Positions 47,829 to 56,814 of a stretch of 64,000 bases of DNA are shown piece after piece. The notes beneath the pieces are model-generated. The model was not told the DNA's origin and did no database searches. It saw only the letters and a program-made list of their open reading frames with translations. The DNA lies in contig NZ_JACHMP010000001.1 of NCBI RefSeq assembly GCF_014204985.1, forward strand, positions 4,836,001-4,900,000. The letters are read 5' to 3'. The stretch's first letter is position 1. Each line of letters opens with the position of its first letter. The translations under genes and the position numbers were made by a program. The DNA is from Streptosporangium becharense. Its GTDB lineage: Bacteria > Actinomycetota > Actinomycetes > Streptosporangiales > Streptosporangiaceae.

Positions 47829-49481
47829 TCAGACGCCGGTGGTGTTGCGGGGGTAGGCCACGGACGGGTCGGTGGCGATGTTGACCATGTAGGGCACGCC
47901 CGAGTCGAAGGCGCGGCGCAGCGCCGGGCCGATCTCCGACGGGTCGGTGACGAGCTCGCCGCCGCCGCCGAGCGCGGTCACCACCTGGTCGTAGCGGCAC
48001 TGCGGCTGCAGGTCGGCGGCCACGTCGTAGCCGTAGAGCATCCGCATGGGGTGCTTCTCCAGGCCCCAGCCGCCGTTGTTGCCGCAGATCATCACGACCG
48101 GCAGCCGGTGGCGTACGAGCGTGTCGACGTCCATCAGCGAGAAGCCGGCCGCGCCGTCGCCGAGCAGGAGCACCACCTGCGAGGAGGGCCGGGCCAGCCG
48201 GGCGGCGATGGAATAGCCCAGGCCGGTGCCCAGGCAGCCGTACGGGCCCGGGTCGAGCCAGTTCCCCGGCTGCCTGGGCTCGACGTACTTGCCCGCGTAG
48301 GAGACGAAGTCGCCGCCGTCGCCGATCACCACGGCGTCGTCGGCGAGGATCTTGCCCAGCTCGCCGTAGATCCGCATCGGGTGGATCGGGTCGGAGTCGG
48401 CCGCCAGCAGCTCGGCGTCCGAGGCGGCTGCGGCCGAGGCGGTCTCGGTGAGCCGCTCCAGCCAGGGTGCGTACGTCTTGGGGGACACCCCGGCCTCGGC
48501 GCAGGCCGCGCCGAGGCTCCAGAACAGCAGCGACAGGTCGCCGGCCGCGGCGCCGGTGGGCTTCATGTGGGTGGTCAGCTGCGACGGCGCGTCGGCCAGG
48601 TGCACGACCTTGGCGAGCGGGGCGCCGTCCTTGCCGCCGAACCAGCCGTAGCCGAGGCGGAAGTCGACCGGGGTGCCGGCGATGATCACCAGGTCGGCCT
48701 GGGAGAAGGCCGTCCCCCTGGCCCGGGTCACCAGCAGCTCGTGCCCGGCGGGCAGGATGCCGCGGCCCTGGCCGTTGGGGATGACCGGCAGGCGGTACTC
48801 CTCGGCGAAGCCGCGGGCGACCTCCTCGGCGCGGTCCATCCACACGTCGGAGCCGAGCACCAGGACCGGGCGCTCGGCCTCGGCGATCAGGCGGGCGATC
48901 GCCGCGAGCGCGTCGGGGTCGGGCTCCAGGGGCGACGGGGTCAGCGTCTCGGGGGCCTCGTCGAGCGGCGGAGCGGCCGAGAAGAGGTGGTCCATGTGGA
49001 AGTCGAGGAAGACCGGGCCGCGGTGCGGGGCCAGGGCGGTACGGAAGGCCATCTCCACGTCCTGGCCGATGGAGTCCGCCCCGGAGCCGGTGAAGGCGAG
49101 CTTGGTGATCGGCGTGAACAGCGGCGGGTGGTCGAGCTCCTGCAGCGCGCCGGAGCCCCACCGCGACTGCGGCGCCCGCCCGCCCATGACCACGACCGGT
49201 GACCCGTTGAAGTGGGCGGTGGTCACCCCGCTGATGCCGTTGGTGATGCCGGGGCCCGCGGTCAGCACGGCGAGCCCGGGCTTACGGGTCAGCCGCGCGG
49301 TCGCCTCGGCGGCGAACACGGCGCTCTGCTCATGCCGGACGTCCAGGATGGGCATGCCTTCGTGGACGGCCCCGTCGTACAGCGGGAAGACGTGCCCGCC
49401 GGACAGGGTGAACATGGTCTCGACGCCGTATGCCTTGGAGACGGCGACGGCGATGTCGCCTGCGTGCTTGGGGGACTCCAT
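47829..49481 (-). CDS. Thiamine-diphosphate enzyme, acetolactate synthase-like
   Basis: The 550-residue protein has the three-domain POX/ALS layout: an N-terminal domain with the activating Glu in DVRHEQSAVFAAEATARL, a central domain, and a C-terminal TPP motif GDGAAGFSLMDVDTLVRHRLPVVMICGNN. It resembles the non-canonical acetolactate synthase-type enzymes of actinobacteria. The substrate is undetermined, and no small regulatory subunit is near. ATG at 49481 is 7 nt after TAGGTT on the minus strand, indicating a leaderless mRNA. It lies downstream of the dasR-like gene on the same strand. Confidence 0.87.
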   Translation of the reverse strand: MESPKHAGDIAVAVSKAYGVETMFTLSGGHVFPLYDGAVHEGMPILDVRHEQSAVFAAEATARLTRKPGLAVLTAGPGITNGISGVTTAHFNGSPVVVMGGRAPQSRWGSGALQELDHPPLFTPITKLAFTGSGADSIGQDVEMAFRTALAPHRGPVFLDFHMDHLFSAAPPLDEAPETLTPSPLEPDPDALAAIARLIAEAERPVLVLGSDVWMDRAEEVARGFAEEYRLPVIPNGQGRGILPAGHELLVTRARGTAFSQADLVIIAGTPVDFRLGYGWFGGKDGAPLAKVVHLADAPSQLTTHMKPTGAAAGDLSLLFWSLGAACAEAGVSPKTYAPWLERLTETASAAAASDAELLAADSDPIHPMRIYGELGKILADDAVVIGDGGDFVSYAGKYVEPRQPGNWLDPGPYGCLGTGLGYSIAARLARPSSQVVLLLGDGAAGFSLMDVDTLVRHRLPVVMICGNNGGWGLEKHPMRMLYGYDVAADLQPQCRYDQVVTALGGGGELVTDPSEIGPALRRAFDSGVPYMVNIATDPSVAYPRNTTGV

Positions 49482-49714
49482 GTAGCGCAACCTACCAGTC
49501 GGTCAATTGGGCGGACAGAGATTGTTGTCCCTGCCCACGATCGCCTCCTCTCATGCCGGAAACGGATGTCTGCCTTGTTGTGAGAAGAGATGTCGATCCT
49601 GGTGGGAGGAGGTGCCGCGACCTTCCGGCCGCCGTCCGGGAACACTGTGTCTCCGGGCGTCCCCGGGCGTCCCCGGGCGTCCCCGGGCTGCGCCGTGGCG
49701 CGCGGGGACGGGGC

Positions 49715-50434
49715 TCAGGGACGGCGCAGGCGGGTGACGAACTTGTAGCGGTCGCCCCGATAGAGGGACTGGGCCCACTCCACCGGGTTGCCGTCGGCGT
49801 CGAAGGCGTGCCGGGTGAGCAGGAGCATCGGCAGTCCGACGTCCACGCTCAGCACCTGGGCGTCGTACGGTGTGGCCAGCACGGTCTCGATGATCTCCTC
49901 GGCGTCGGTCAGCCGGACGCTGTAGGCGTTGTACAGGGTCTCGTACAGCGAGGAGTGCACCTCGAGCTCCCGTCGGAGCCGGGGGAAGCGCCGGGCCGAC
50001 AGGTGGGTGGTGTCGATCGACATCGGCTCGCCGTTGGCCAGCCGGAGCCGGTGGATGCGCAGCACCCGCCCTCCGGCGTTGATGGCGAGACGGCGGGCCA
50101 GGGGCTCGTCGGCGGTGATGTAGCTGATGTCAAGGATCTTGGTGTCGGGTTCGAGGCCGACGGTCCGCAGATCCCCGGTGTAGGAGGTCAGCTGCAGGAC
50201 CTGGGCGACCTTGGGGTGTGCGACGAACGTCCCCTTGCCCTGGATGCGCACCAGGCGGCCTTCGACGACGAGTTCTGACAGGGCCTGGCGCACGGTGGTG
50301 CGTGACGTCTCGAAGCGCACCGCGAGCGTCCGCTCCGGAGGCAGCGCGCTGCCCGCGGCCAGGCTCTTGGTGAGAGCGAGCAGGTTGCGCTTGACGTCGT
50401 AGTACTTCGGGATCCTAGGGGAGTCTTCGCTCAC
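49715..50434 (-). CDS. dasR: GntR/HutC-family regulator, DasR-like
   Basis: The 239-residue regulator has an N-terminal winged helix ([67 protein letters not shown]) and a UTRA effector domain ([28 protein letters not shown]). It resembles Streptomyces DasR closely throughout, including the end [20 protein letters not shown]. DasR senses glucosamine-6-phosphate and represses amino-sugar uptake and antibiotic genes. I found no DasR site in the gap to the TPP gene. Between the two genes are three tandem 11-bp CGTCCCCGGGC units (about 49655-49690). Confidence 0.88.
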   Translation of the reverse strand: MSEDSPRIPKYYDVKRNLLALTKSLAAGSALPPERTLAVRFETSRTTVRQALSELVVEGRLVRIQGKGTFVAHPKVAQVLQLTSYTGDLRTVGLEPDTKILDISYITADEPLARRLAINAGGRVLRIHRLRLANGEPMSIDTTHLSARRFPRLRRELEVHSSLYETLYNAYSVRLTDAEEIIETVLATPYDAQVLSVDVGLPMLLLTRHAFDADGNPVEWAQSLYRGDRYKFVTRLRRP

Positions 50435-51218
50435 ATGGTCACCTTCATCTCGGCCACGGCGGTGAATGCACCCCTGGTCACCGCTAGATCATCGGAACTC
50501 AGATTGGCCCGTGCGGTCAACCGCGGGCAAGAGCGGCCTGCCGGCGCCGGGGGCGGCCGGAGGCGTCCGGCGCGTGTCCCCCGCTCCATGCGGATGAGGG
50601 CGACCCGAAGCACGGCCTCGGGTGGTCCGGGCACGACGGGGACGACCGCACCCGCCGGTCCGCCGGTCGCCGGGTCGAGCTCGCAGGCCGTCGTGGCCGG
50701 CTTCCTCGTCCTGGTCCGCGCAAGTCTTGGCAGTTCGGGCTGATTGTGAAGGATATCCACAACGACGGGCGCCGCCGTCACACTCGCGGGCATCGAACCG
50801 GTGACGGAGACGGACGACGACCCCGTGCGGCCGGAGGGCCGGATCACCTCGGGGGCACCGGGCACGGCATCGGCCCGGCATCTCGCCGATCCTTGTGGTG
50901 TGACCGTTCTCACACCGCCTGGTCCATCCGTGAGCACCGCAGTGAGCACCGTGGCGAGCACCGCGATGGGTGACGTGGTGAGCGGTGCGGTGGGTGCCGT
51001 GATGGGCGTCGCGGTGAGCGGTGCGGTGGGCGTCGTGCACCGTCCCCGGGACCCGGTGGCCCCGGGCACACGGGCTCCGCGAGCGGTCGCCGGCGCACCT
51101 TCCCGCGCTGTCGCGCGCCACCGCTGCGACGGGCCGGGGATCTGCTCCATAGGCCGCATTTTCGCAGTCAAGGGCAGCCGATTCGCGTTCGGGCCTGCAA
51201 AGAACGCATGATGCACGG
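50435..51218. other. Long intergenic region with overlapping low-quality ORFs and GTGAGC repeats
   Basis: Between the dasR-like gene and pdtaS there are 784 bp with several overlapping ORFs on both strands. None has a ribosome-binding site, a domain or consistent codon use, so I annotate no gene. The section 50930-51050 is made of repeats of GTGAGCACCG/GTGAGCGGTGCGGTGGG type. CATGAT (51207-51212) lies 6 nt before the pdtaS GTG. Confidence 0.5.
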
Positions 51219-52682
51219 GTGCCGACTCTAAGCGACCTGGCGGTTCGCCACACCGCGCTCGACGATGCGGACCTTGAGTGGATGCACTCGCTGGTCTCCG
51301 ACTGGCAGCTCCTCGCGGACCTGTCCTTCGCCGATCTGATCCTGTGGATCCCGCTCAGGGATGGTTCGGGATGGATCGCGATCGCGCAGATGCGTCCCAC
51401 CACGGGGCCGACGGTCTACCACGACGACATCGTGGGCATGATCGCCCCCAAGGGGGAGCGGACGCTGCTGGAGACCGCGTGGAACGAGCGGCGCATCTGC
51501 CGCGAGGGTGATCCCGACTGGTCGAGCGGGGTTCCGGTCCGGGAGGAGACCATCCCGGTGCGGCGGGCCGACCGTTTCCTGGGCGTCATCCAGCGCTCGA
51601 CGAACCTGTCCTCCGCGCGCACCCCGTCCCGGCTGGAGCTGACCTACCTGCAGAGCGCCTCCGACCTGGCGCAGATGGTGTCGGAGGGCCGCTTCCCGTT
51701 CTCCGGCGCCGAGCCGATCCTGGTCCGTTCGCCGCGCGTGGGCGACGGGCTCCTCCGGCTCGACCGGGCCGGTCGTGTCACGTACGCCTCGCCGAACGCC
51801 CTGTCGGCCTACCGGCGGCTGGGCCTCAACGCCGACCTCGTCGGCGCTGAGCTGGGCCGCACGACCGCCGCGCTCTGCTACTCCGACGAGCCCATCAACG
51901 AGAACCTGATGATCGTCGCCAGCGGGCGTGAGCCCAGGGAGACGGAGGTGGAGTCGGGCGGCACGGTCGTGCAGCTGCGGGCGATCCCCCTGGTCGTCGG
52001 GGGTGGCAGGATCGGCGCGCTGGTGCTCATCCGGGACGTGACCGAGCTGCGGCGGCGCGAACGGGAGTTGATGACCAAGGACGCCACCATCCGGGAGATC
52101 CACCACCGGGTGAAGAACAACCTGCAGACGGTGGCCGCGCTGCTCCGGCTCCAGGCCAGGCGGCTGCGGGTGCCGGAGGGGCGGGAGGCGCTGGAGGAGG
52201 CGGTGCGCCGCGTCGGCTCGATCGCGATCGTGCACGAGACGCTGTCGCACACGCCCGAGGAGCAGGTCGACTTCGACGAGATCGCCGACCGTGTGATCGC
52301 GATGACGGGGGAGGTGGCGGCCCCGGAGACGCAGGTGGTGCCGCGCCGGATCGGCACGTTCGGCGTGCTGCGCTCGGAGATCGCGACGCCGCTGGCGATG
52401 GTGCTCACCGAGCTGCTGCAGAACGCCGTCCAGCACGGGCTGGCACAGCGGCAGGGACGGCTTCAGGTGATCGTGTCCCGCGGGGCCGAGCGGCTGGACG
52501 TCATCGTCTCGGACGACGGCAGCGGGCTGCCGGACGACTTCGACCTCGACAGCACCACCAGCCTGGGGTTGCAGATCGTGCGCACCCTGGTGGTGGGGGA
52601 GTTGTCCGGGCGCCTGGCCATCGAACCCCGCCAGGGTGGTGGGACCGAGGTGACCCTGTCCATCCCCCTCCCGGCGGCCTGA
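51219..52682 (+). CDS. pdtaS: Cytoplasmic sensor histidine kinase PdtaS
   Basis: The 487-residue kinase has an N-terminal GAF-like domain (about 20-160), a PAS domain (about 175-280) and a HisKA_2/HATPase module: EIHHRVKNNLQTVAALLRLQ (His295/296), ELLQNAVQHG (N box), DDGSGLPDDFD and GLQIVRTLV. There are no membrane segments. It matches M. tuberculosis PdtaS (Rv3220c), which signals to the RNA-binding antiterminator PdtaR; that partner is not in the window. GTG at 51219 lies 6 nt after CATGAT with no ribosome-binding site. Confidence 0.93.
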   Translation: MPTLSDLAVRHTALDDADLEWMHSLVSDWQLLADLSFADLILWIPLRDGSGWIAIAQMRPTTGPTVYHDDIVGMIAPKGERTLLETAWNERRICREGDPDWSSGVPVREETIPVRRADRFLGVIQRSTNLSSARTPSRLELTYLQSASDLAQMVSEGRFPFSGAEPILVRSPRVGDGLLRLDRAGRVTYASPNALSAYRRLGLNADLVGAELGRTTAALCYSDEPINENLMIVASGREPRETEVESGGTVVQLRAIPLVVGGGRIGALVLIRDVTELRRRERELMTKDATIREIHHRVKNNLQTVAALLRLQARRLRVPEGREALEEAVRRVGSIAIVHETLSHTPEEQVDFDEIADRVIAMTGEVAAPETQVVPRRIGTFGVLRSEIATPLAMVLTELLQNAVQHGLAQRQGRLQVIVSRGAERLDVIVSDDGSGLPDDFDLDSTTSLGLQIVRTLVVGELSGRLAIEPRQGGGTEVTLSIPLPAA

Positions 52683-52706
52683 GCGGCGGCGGAGAGGGGG
52701 GCGGGC

Positions 52707-52762
52707 CGGGCACCGGCGGGGGTGCCGCGGGGAGCGGGCACCGGCGGGGGTACCGCGGGGGA
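52707..52762. repeat. 28-bp tandem duplication after pdtaS
   Basis: Units 52707-52734 and 52735-52762 share CGGGCACCGGCGGGGGT and differ at two or three positions near their ends. The gap to whiB1 (52683-52927) otherwise holds GTGAGGGG-type repeats (52820-52860) and no gene. Confidence 0.88.
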
Positions 52763-52927
52763 CCGCGCTGCGGGGAGCCACGCTATGGTGGACAGTCACA
52801 TCGCGGGGGTGACGCCGCGTCGTGAGGGGATCACGGGGGTGAGGCCGTCGTGAGGGGTGAGCGCCGGCCGTGCGGGGCCGGCGCCGACCGCGGGACGCGT
52901 CGGGAGGCGCGTGTCAGGAGGCGGAGG

Positions 52928-53182
52928 TCAGACGTTCGCGCGAGCGCGGGCACGGGCGGTGCGGCGCTTGAAGGCGCGGCGCTCGTCCTCGCTCAGGCCG
53001 CCCCAGACACCGGCGTCCTGGCCGGACTCCAGAGCCCACTTCAGGCACGCCTCGCTGACGGTGCACGTACGGCACACCTGCTTGGCCTCTTCGATCTGCA
53101 TCAGTGCGGGGCCGGTGTTGCCGATCGGGAAGAACAGCTCGGGATCCACGTCACGGCAGGCAGCTCGGTGGCGCCAGTCCAT
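52928..53182 (-). CDS. whiB1: WhiB1 iron-sulfur transcription factor
   Basis: The 84-residue WhiB protein has cluster cysteines C9, C37, C40 and C46, the GVWGGLSEDERR turn and a basic Arg-rich C-terminus. WhiB1 is essential in mycobacteria, binds SigA and responds to nitric oxide. GAAGGAG precedes the ATG. It lies convergent to pdtaS, as in M. tuberculosis (Rv3219-Rv3220c). A CRP-like box lies 53 bp upstream of the start. Confidence 0.95.
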   Translation of the reverse strand: MDWRHRAACRDVDPELFFPIGNTGPALMQIEEAKQVCRTCTVSEACLKWALESGQDAGVWGGLSEDERRAFKRRTARARARANV

Positions 53183-53234
53183 GCGTCCACTCCTTCGTAA
53201 CAGGAGCCCCTGCGGTGGCTCCGTCGGCTCACTT

Positions 53235-53250
53235 TGTGAAGAGTTTCACG
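53235..53250. promoter_or_regulatory. CRP-like box upstream of whiB1
   Basis: TGTGA-N6-TCACG matches the CRP consensus TGTGA-N6-TCACA at 9 of 10 positions. In M. tuberculosis whiB1 is controlled by the cAMP receptor protein Rv3676, so conserved cAMP control is likely. The 280-bp gap upstream contains no gene. Confidence 0.7.
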
Positions 53251-53462
53251 AACGGTCGCGAGCGATTCCCCGGGCCGCGGTCGGTCGGGGGTCGTCTCAC
53301 TTGATCGCCGGTGGCCCAGGAGCGAGGTAGCCGCTCAAAGGTCCTACGTTCCGACGTCAATGTTGAGATTGTCAGCCACGCTCAGTACACGCAAGAGGTT
53401 TCGACGAACGTTTTGCCTGTCATGTATGTCGGATGCGTCACATGATGACCGCATGTAACAGG

Positions 53463-54419
53463 TTAGACCAGGACTTGTAACGCAGCTGGGATAGCCCGGA
53501 ACGTCACCCGCTCGACTTCTCCCAGGTAGTCGCCGTCGAGCTGGAAGGCCACCGGCCGGGCGGCGCTCAGCGTGAACTCCTTCTCGTCGTGGAGTTGCAC
53601 CAGGTGGCGGCCGGTCGGAAGGGTGTCGCGGACCCCGATGATCTGTGGCATCAACCGCAGCATCGCCGGCAGGCCCAGGCGCTGGAGCCCGATCATGTCG
53701 AGCCCGGTCTCGAAACTCGCCCAAGGGGTCGGGCAGACCGGCCGCGAGCCCACGTACGTCCACGGCGAGGTGTTGGAGACCACGGCCATGAAGACGCCGT
53801 CGGCCGCCGGCACGTCCGGCCCTTCGACGGTCATGGCCGGATGACGCTTGTCCGTCAGGAGATAGTGCTGCAACGCGGTGTTCACATAGCGGGCCGGAGT
53901 GGCCTTGCGGCCGGTGCCACGCATCCCCTCCACGGCCCGGATCACCTCGGCGTCGTACCCCAGGCCGCTGCAGAACGTGAAGTACCTGCTCTGGTCGTCC
54001 CAGAGCGCCTGGCCCAGGCCGACGGTACGGCGCCGGTCGTCCCGGACCGCCTCCAGGACCGCCCCGACCGCCTGAACCGGGTCGTTCGGCAGGCCCAGGG
54101 CCCGGGCGAAGACGTTCGCGCTGCCGCCGGGAATCGCCAGCAGTGCCGGCCGGTCCGTCGCCCGGCCCTCACCGGCCTCACCGTCCACGGGGTTGAGCAG
54201 CCCGTTCACGGTCTCGTTGATGGTGCCGTCACCACCGAGCACGGCCACCACGTCGAACCCGGAGGCATGCGCCTTGCGTGCCAGCAGGGCCGCGTGCCCC
54301 CGGTAGGCGGTCTCCTCGACGGTCAGGTTCATGGAGGCGCCCAACGCCCTGATGAGCACGTCCCGGGTTCGGCGGTTGGTGGTGGTCGCCTTCGGATTCA
54401 CCAGGAGCATCGCGCGCAT
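53463..54419 (-). CDS. Diacylglycerol kinase-family lipid kinase
   Basis: The 318-residue protein has the DAGK catalytic motif VVAVLGGDGTINETVNGLL (about 56-74), AIPGGSANVFARALGLP and a C-terminal beta domain with FQLDGDYLGEVERVTF. It phosphorylates diacylglycerol or a related lipid at the membrane. TACGCT lies 5 nt before the ATG on the minus strand, so the mRNA may be leaderless. It is divergent from the small membrane protein gene. Confidence 0.9.
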   Translation of the reverse strand: MRAMLLVNPKATTTNRRTRDVLIRALGASMNLTVEETAYRGHAALLARKAHASGFDVVAVLGGDGTINETVNGLLNPVDGEAGEGRATDRPALLAIPGGSANVFARALGLPNDPVQAVGAVLEAVRDDRRRTVGLGQALWDDQSRYFTFCSGLGYDAEVIRAVEGMRGTGRKATPARYVNTALQHYLLTDKRHPAMTVEGPDVPAADGVFMAVVSNTSPWTYVGSRPVCPTPWASFETGLDMIGLQRLGLPAMLRLMPQIIGVRDTLPTGRHLVQLHDEKEFTLSAARPVAFQLDGDYLGEVERVTFRAIPAALQVLV

Positions 54420-54496
54420 GGGGCCAGCGTATCCACCCGAAACGGTACGCAGGCGGCGGAGAAGCGAGCGGTATGCACCGACGGTAGGGTTGGCCC

Positions 54497-54886
54497 GTGC
54501 CGAACCGTCCGATGACCCTCACCGTCGCCGCAGCCGTCATGGCGCTGGAAGGTCTCACCGCGCTGCTGCTCGGCGGCTACGTCGCCGTGGAGACCGTGAT
54601 CGGCCGGCCCTCCGACCTGATGAGCTCGATCGGCGTCGCCTCCTTCGGGATCCTCCTCGGCGCGGCCCTGCTCTGGGTGGGCTGGGGCATGCTGCGCTCG
54701 GAGCGGTGGACGCGGAGCCCGGGCGTACTGGCGCAGATCTTCTGCGTGCCGATCTCGGTCACGCTGATCCAGTCCGACCAGCAGGCGATCGGCATCCCGC
54801 TGATCGCCGTCGCGGTGATCGGACTGGTCGCGCTGTTGTCACCCCCCACCACCGAGGCCCTCTACGGGGACCGGGACGGGGTCTAG
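54497..54886 (+). CDS. Small four-helix membrane protein
   Basis: The 129-residue protein has about four hydrophobic segments (LTVAAAVMALEGLTALLLGGYVAV, IGVASFGILLGAALLWVGWGML, GVLAQIFCVPISVTLI and AIGIPLIAVAVIGLVALL). Function unknown. GTG at 54497 lies 6 nt after TAGGGT (54485-54490), a leaderless arrangement. It is convergent with the sigma-factor gene, 11 bp away. Confidence 0.75.
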   Translation: MPNRPMTLTVAAAVMALEGLTALLLGGYVAVETVIGRPSDLMSSIGVASFGILLGAALLWVGWGMLRSERWTRSPGVLAQIFCVPISVTLIQSDQQAIGIPLIAVAVIGLVALLSPPTTEALYGDRDGV

Positions 54887-54897
54887 CCACCGGCTGG

Positions 54898-55677
54898 TCA
54901 GTCGTCCACGGTCAGGCCCTCGCGGAGCTGCGCGAGGGTCCTGGCGAGCAGACGGGAGACGTGCATCTGCGAGATGCCGAGCTCGGTGGCGATCTGGGAC
55001 TGTGTCATGTTGCCGAAGAAGCGCAGCAGCAAGATCCGCTTCTCCCGCGGCGGCAGGCGTTCGAGCAGCGGCTTGAGCGACTCGCGGTACTCCACACCCT
55101 CCAGCGAGTCGTCCACGATGCCGAGCGAGTCGGCCACCGCGGGCGCGTCGTCGTCGCCGGAGTCGGGCGCGTCGAGGGAGACCGTGGAGTAGGCGTTCGC
55201 CGACTCCAGCCCCTCGAGCACCTCTTCCTCGCTCATCTTCAGGAACGCCGCCAGCTCGGTCACCGTGGGTGCGCGCCCCTCCCGCTGGGAGAGCTCGCTG
55301 ATCGCCTTGGTGAGCGAGAGCTTCAGCTCCTGCAATCGGCGGGGCACCCGGACCGCCCAGCCCTTGTCGCGGAAGTGCCGCTTGATCTCACCGACGATCG
55401 TCGGGGTGGCGTACGTGGAGAACTCCACCCCGCGGGCGAGGTCGAAGCGGTCGATCGACTTGATCAGCCCGATGGTCGCGACCTGGGTGAGGTCGTCGAG
55501 CCACTCGCCCCGGTTGCGGAAGCGGCGGGCCAGGTATTCGACAAGGGGAAGATGGAGCTCGACGAGCTCGTCACGGATACGCTGACGACGCGGGTCGTCG
55601 GCGCTCAACTCCACCAGTTCCGCGAAGAGCAGGCGCGCGCGCACCCGGTCGGGCACCGCGTGGTCACTGGTGGCCAT
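54898..55677 (-). CDS. SigB/SigF-type general-stress sigma factor
   Basis: The 259-residue group 3 sigma factor has region 2 (HLPLVEYLARRFRNRGEWLDDLTQVATIGLIKSIDRFDLARGVEFSTYATPTIVGEIKRHFRDKGW), region 3 (VPRRLQELKLSLTKAISELSQREGRAPTVTELA) and region 4 (LLERLPPREKRILLLRFFGNMTQSQIATELGISQMHVSRLLARTLAQL). ATG at 55677 follows GAAAGGA at 8 nt. A GTG at 55698 overlapping the rsbW stop would add seven residues. It lies directly downstream of its presumed anti-sigma gene. Confidence 0.93.
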   Translation of the reverse strand: MATSDHAVPDRVRARLLFAELVELSADDPRRQRIRDELVELHLPLVEYLARRFRNRGEWLDDLTQVATIGLIKSIDRFDLARGVEFSTYATPTIVGEIKRHFRDKGWAVRVPRRLQELKLSLTKAISELSQREGRAPTVTELAAFLKMSEEEVLEGLESANAYSTVSLDAPDSGDDDAPAVADSLGIVDDSLEGVEYRESLKPLLERLPPREKRILLLRFFGNMTQSQIATELGISQMHVSRLLARTLAQLREGLTVDD

Positions 55678-55694
55678 GGCACGAGTCCTTTCCG

Positions 55695-56120
55695 TCACGC
55701 CGGCCTCGCCGCGCCTCGGCGCTTGCGCAGGACGATCGCCATACGGTCGGGGGAGTCGGTTACGGCATCCACATCGTCGGCCAGTGCGGTGAGCACCATC
55801 CAGGCGAAGTCGTCACGCTTGGGGGCGGGGTTTCCCACCGTGCTGACCTCGACCCGGATCTGCATCAGCTGCCCGGTGAGCTCGAAGTCGGCAGTCAGAT
55901 CGGTGCCCGGAACGGCCTCCGTCAGCAACATCGCGCAGGCCTCGTCGACCGCGATCCGCAGATCCTCGATCTCGTCCAGCGTGAAGTCCAGCCGTACGGC
56001 GAGTGCGGCCGTCGCCGTACGCAGCACGGACAGATAGGCACTCGCCGCCGGCAACCGCACGCTCACCACGTCGCGGATCCCACCCATCCCGACCGCGGGT
56101 GCCTCGGTGTGTTCGGTCAC
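55695..56120 (-). CDS. RsbW-like anti-sigma factor kinase
   Basis: The 141-residue protein has the GHKL ATPase fold of anti-sigma kinases, with VVSVRLPAASAYLSVLRTATAALAVRLDFTLDEIEDLRIAVDEACAMLLTEA. The usual N-box Asn (EAxxNA) is Met here, as in mycobacterial UsfX-like divergence, so kinase activity is uncertain; sigma binding is likely. It precedes and partly overlaps the sigma gene. No anti-anti-sigma gene is adjacent. Confidence 0.85.
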   Translation of the reverse strand: MTEHTEAPAVGMGGIRDVVSVRLPAASAYLSVLRTATAALAVRLDFTLDEIEDLRIAVDEACAMLLTEAVPGTDLTADFELTGQLMQIRVEVSTVGNPAPKRDDFAWMVLTALADDVDAVTDSPDRMAIVLRKRRGAARPA

Positions 56121-56226
56121 GTTCCTCCTCGCAGAGTCGCTGACTGCAACCTACAGCCCCAAGACGGTGGTTGGCCCGATTGGACTCGCGATCGAGCCCA
56201 TTTGACACCGTCAAGAACACCTGAAG

Positions 56227-56249
56227 ATACCCGAATAGGACACTTGAAC
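56227..56249 (-). promoter_or_regulatory. Candidate SigB/SigF-type promoter before rsbW
   Basis: On the minus strand GTTC (56246-56249), 13 bp, then GGGTAT (56227-56232) resembles SigB/SigF promoters (GTTT-N14-17-GGGTAY). The -10 is excellent and the -35 spacing slightly short. It suggests autoregulation of the rsbW-sig operon. Confidence 0.6.
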
Positions 56250-56329
56250 AGGTCAGACCCCGCGTGACCGCACGCCACACGGGGCCTGGTTGTCCAACAT
56301 TTCAGCGCTGTTTAAGCCGCCTTGGTGTC

Positions 56330-56734
56330 CTAGGCGGCGGCCTTGGTCTCCCAGAAGATCTTGGAGATCTCGTCGATCTTCGCGAGGAGCTCCTCGGCCT
56401 TCTGCACGTCCACGGTGCCCTTGGCGCCGGCCGCGCCCGCCAGCTTGGTGGCCTCCCAGAACAGCTGGTGCAGCTGCGGGTGCGCCTCCAGGTGCGGCGG
56501 CTTGAAGTAGTCGGTCCACAGCACCCACAGGTGGTGCTTGACCAGCTCGGCCCGCTCCTCCTTGATGGTGAGGGCCCGCGAGCGGAAGACCGGGTCCTCG
56601 TTGGCGGCGTACTTCTCCATGATCGCCTTGACGGACTCGGCCTCGATGCGGGCCTGGGCCGGGTCGTAGACGCCACACGGCAGGTCGCAGTGCGCCGACA
56701 CGGTGTGCTTGGGGCGCAGAAGTCGTGCGAGCAT
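56330..56734 (-). CDS. sodN: Nickel superoxide dismutase SodN
   Basis: The 134-residue protein has a 14-residue propeptide (MLARLLRPKHTVSA) and a nickel hook starting at H15: HCDLPCGVYDPAQARIEAE, with His1, Cys2 and Cys6 of the mature enzyme as ligands. It removes cytoplasmic superoxide after processing. AAGGAAGGA precedes the ATG. The maturation protease gene sodX is divergent here, whereas Streptomyces places it downstream. Confidence 0.97.
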   Translation of the reverse strand: MLARLLRPKHTVSAHCDLPCGVYDPAQARIEAESVKAIMEKYAANEDPVFRSRALTIKEERAELVKHHLWVLWTDYFKPPHLEAHPQLHQLFWEATKLAGAAGAKGTVDVQKAEELLAKIDEISKIFWETKAAA

Positions 56735-56814
56735 CGGAATCCTTCCTTGATGCCAGGGTCAGAATGGTCCGGTTAACGACCTTACTCGTCTTCGAACACC
56801 AGCGTGGGAGGGGG

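Noticed and set aside
50431-51216. 261-codon ORF opposite pdtaS upstream region
   Set aside because: Codon use unlike neighbours and repeat-derived residues (TAPLTATPIT); no ribosome-binding site.
53455-53475. Possible DasR operator (GGTTAGACCAG)
   Set aside because: One base short of the dyad consensus and located at the 3' end of the diacylglycerol kinase gene.
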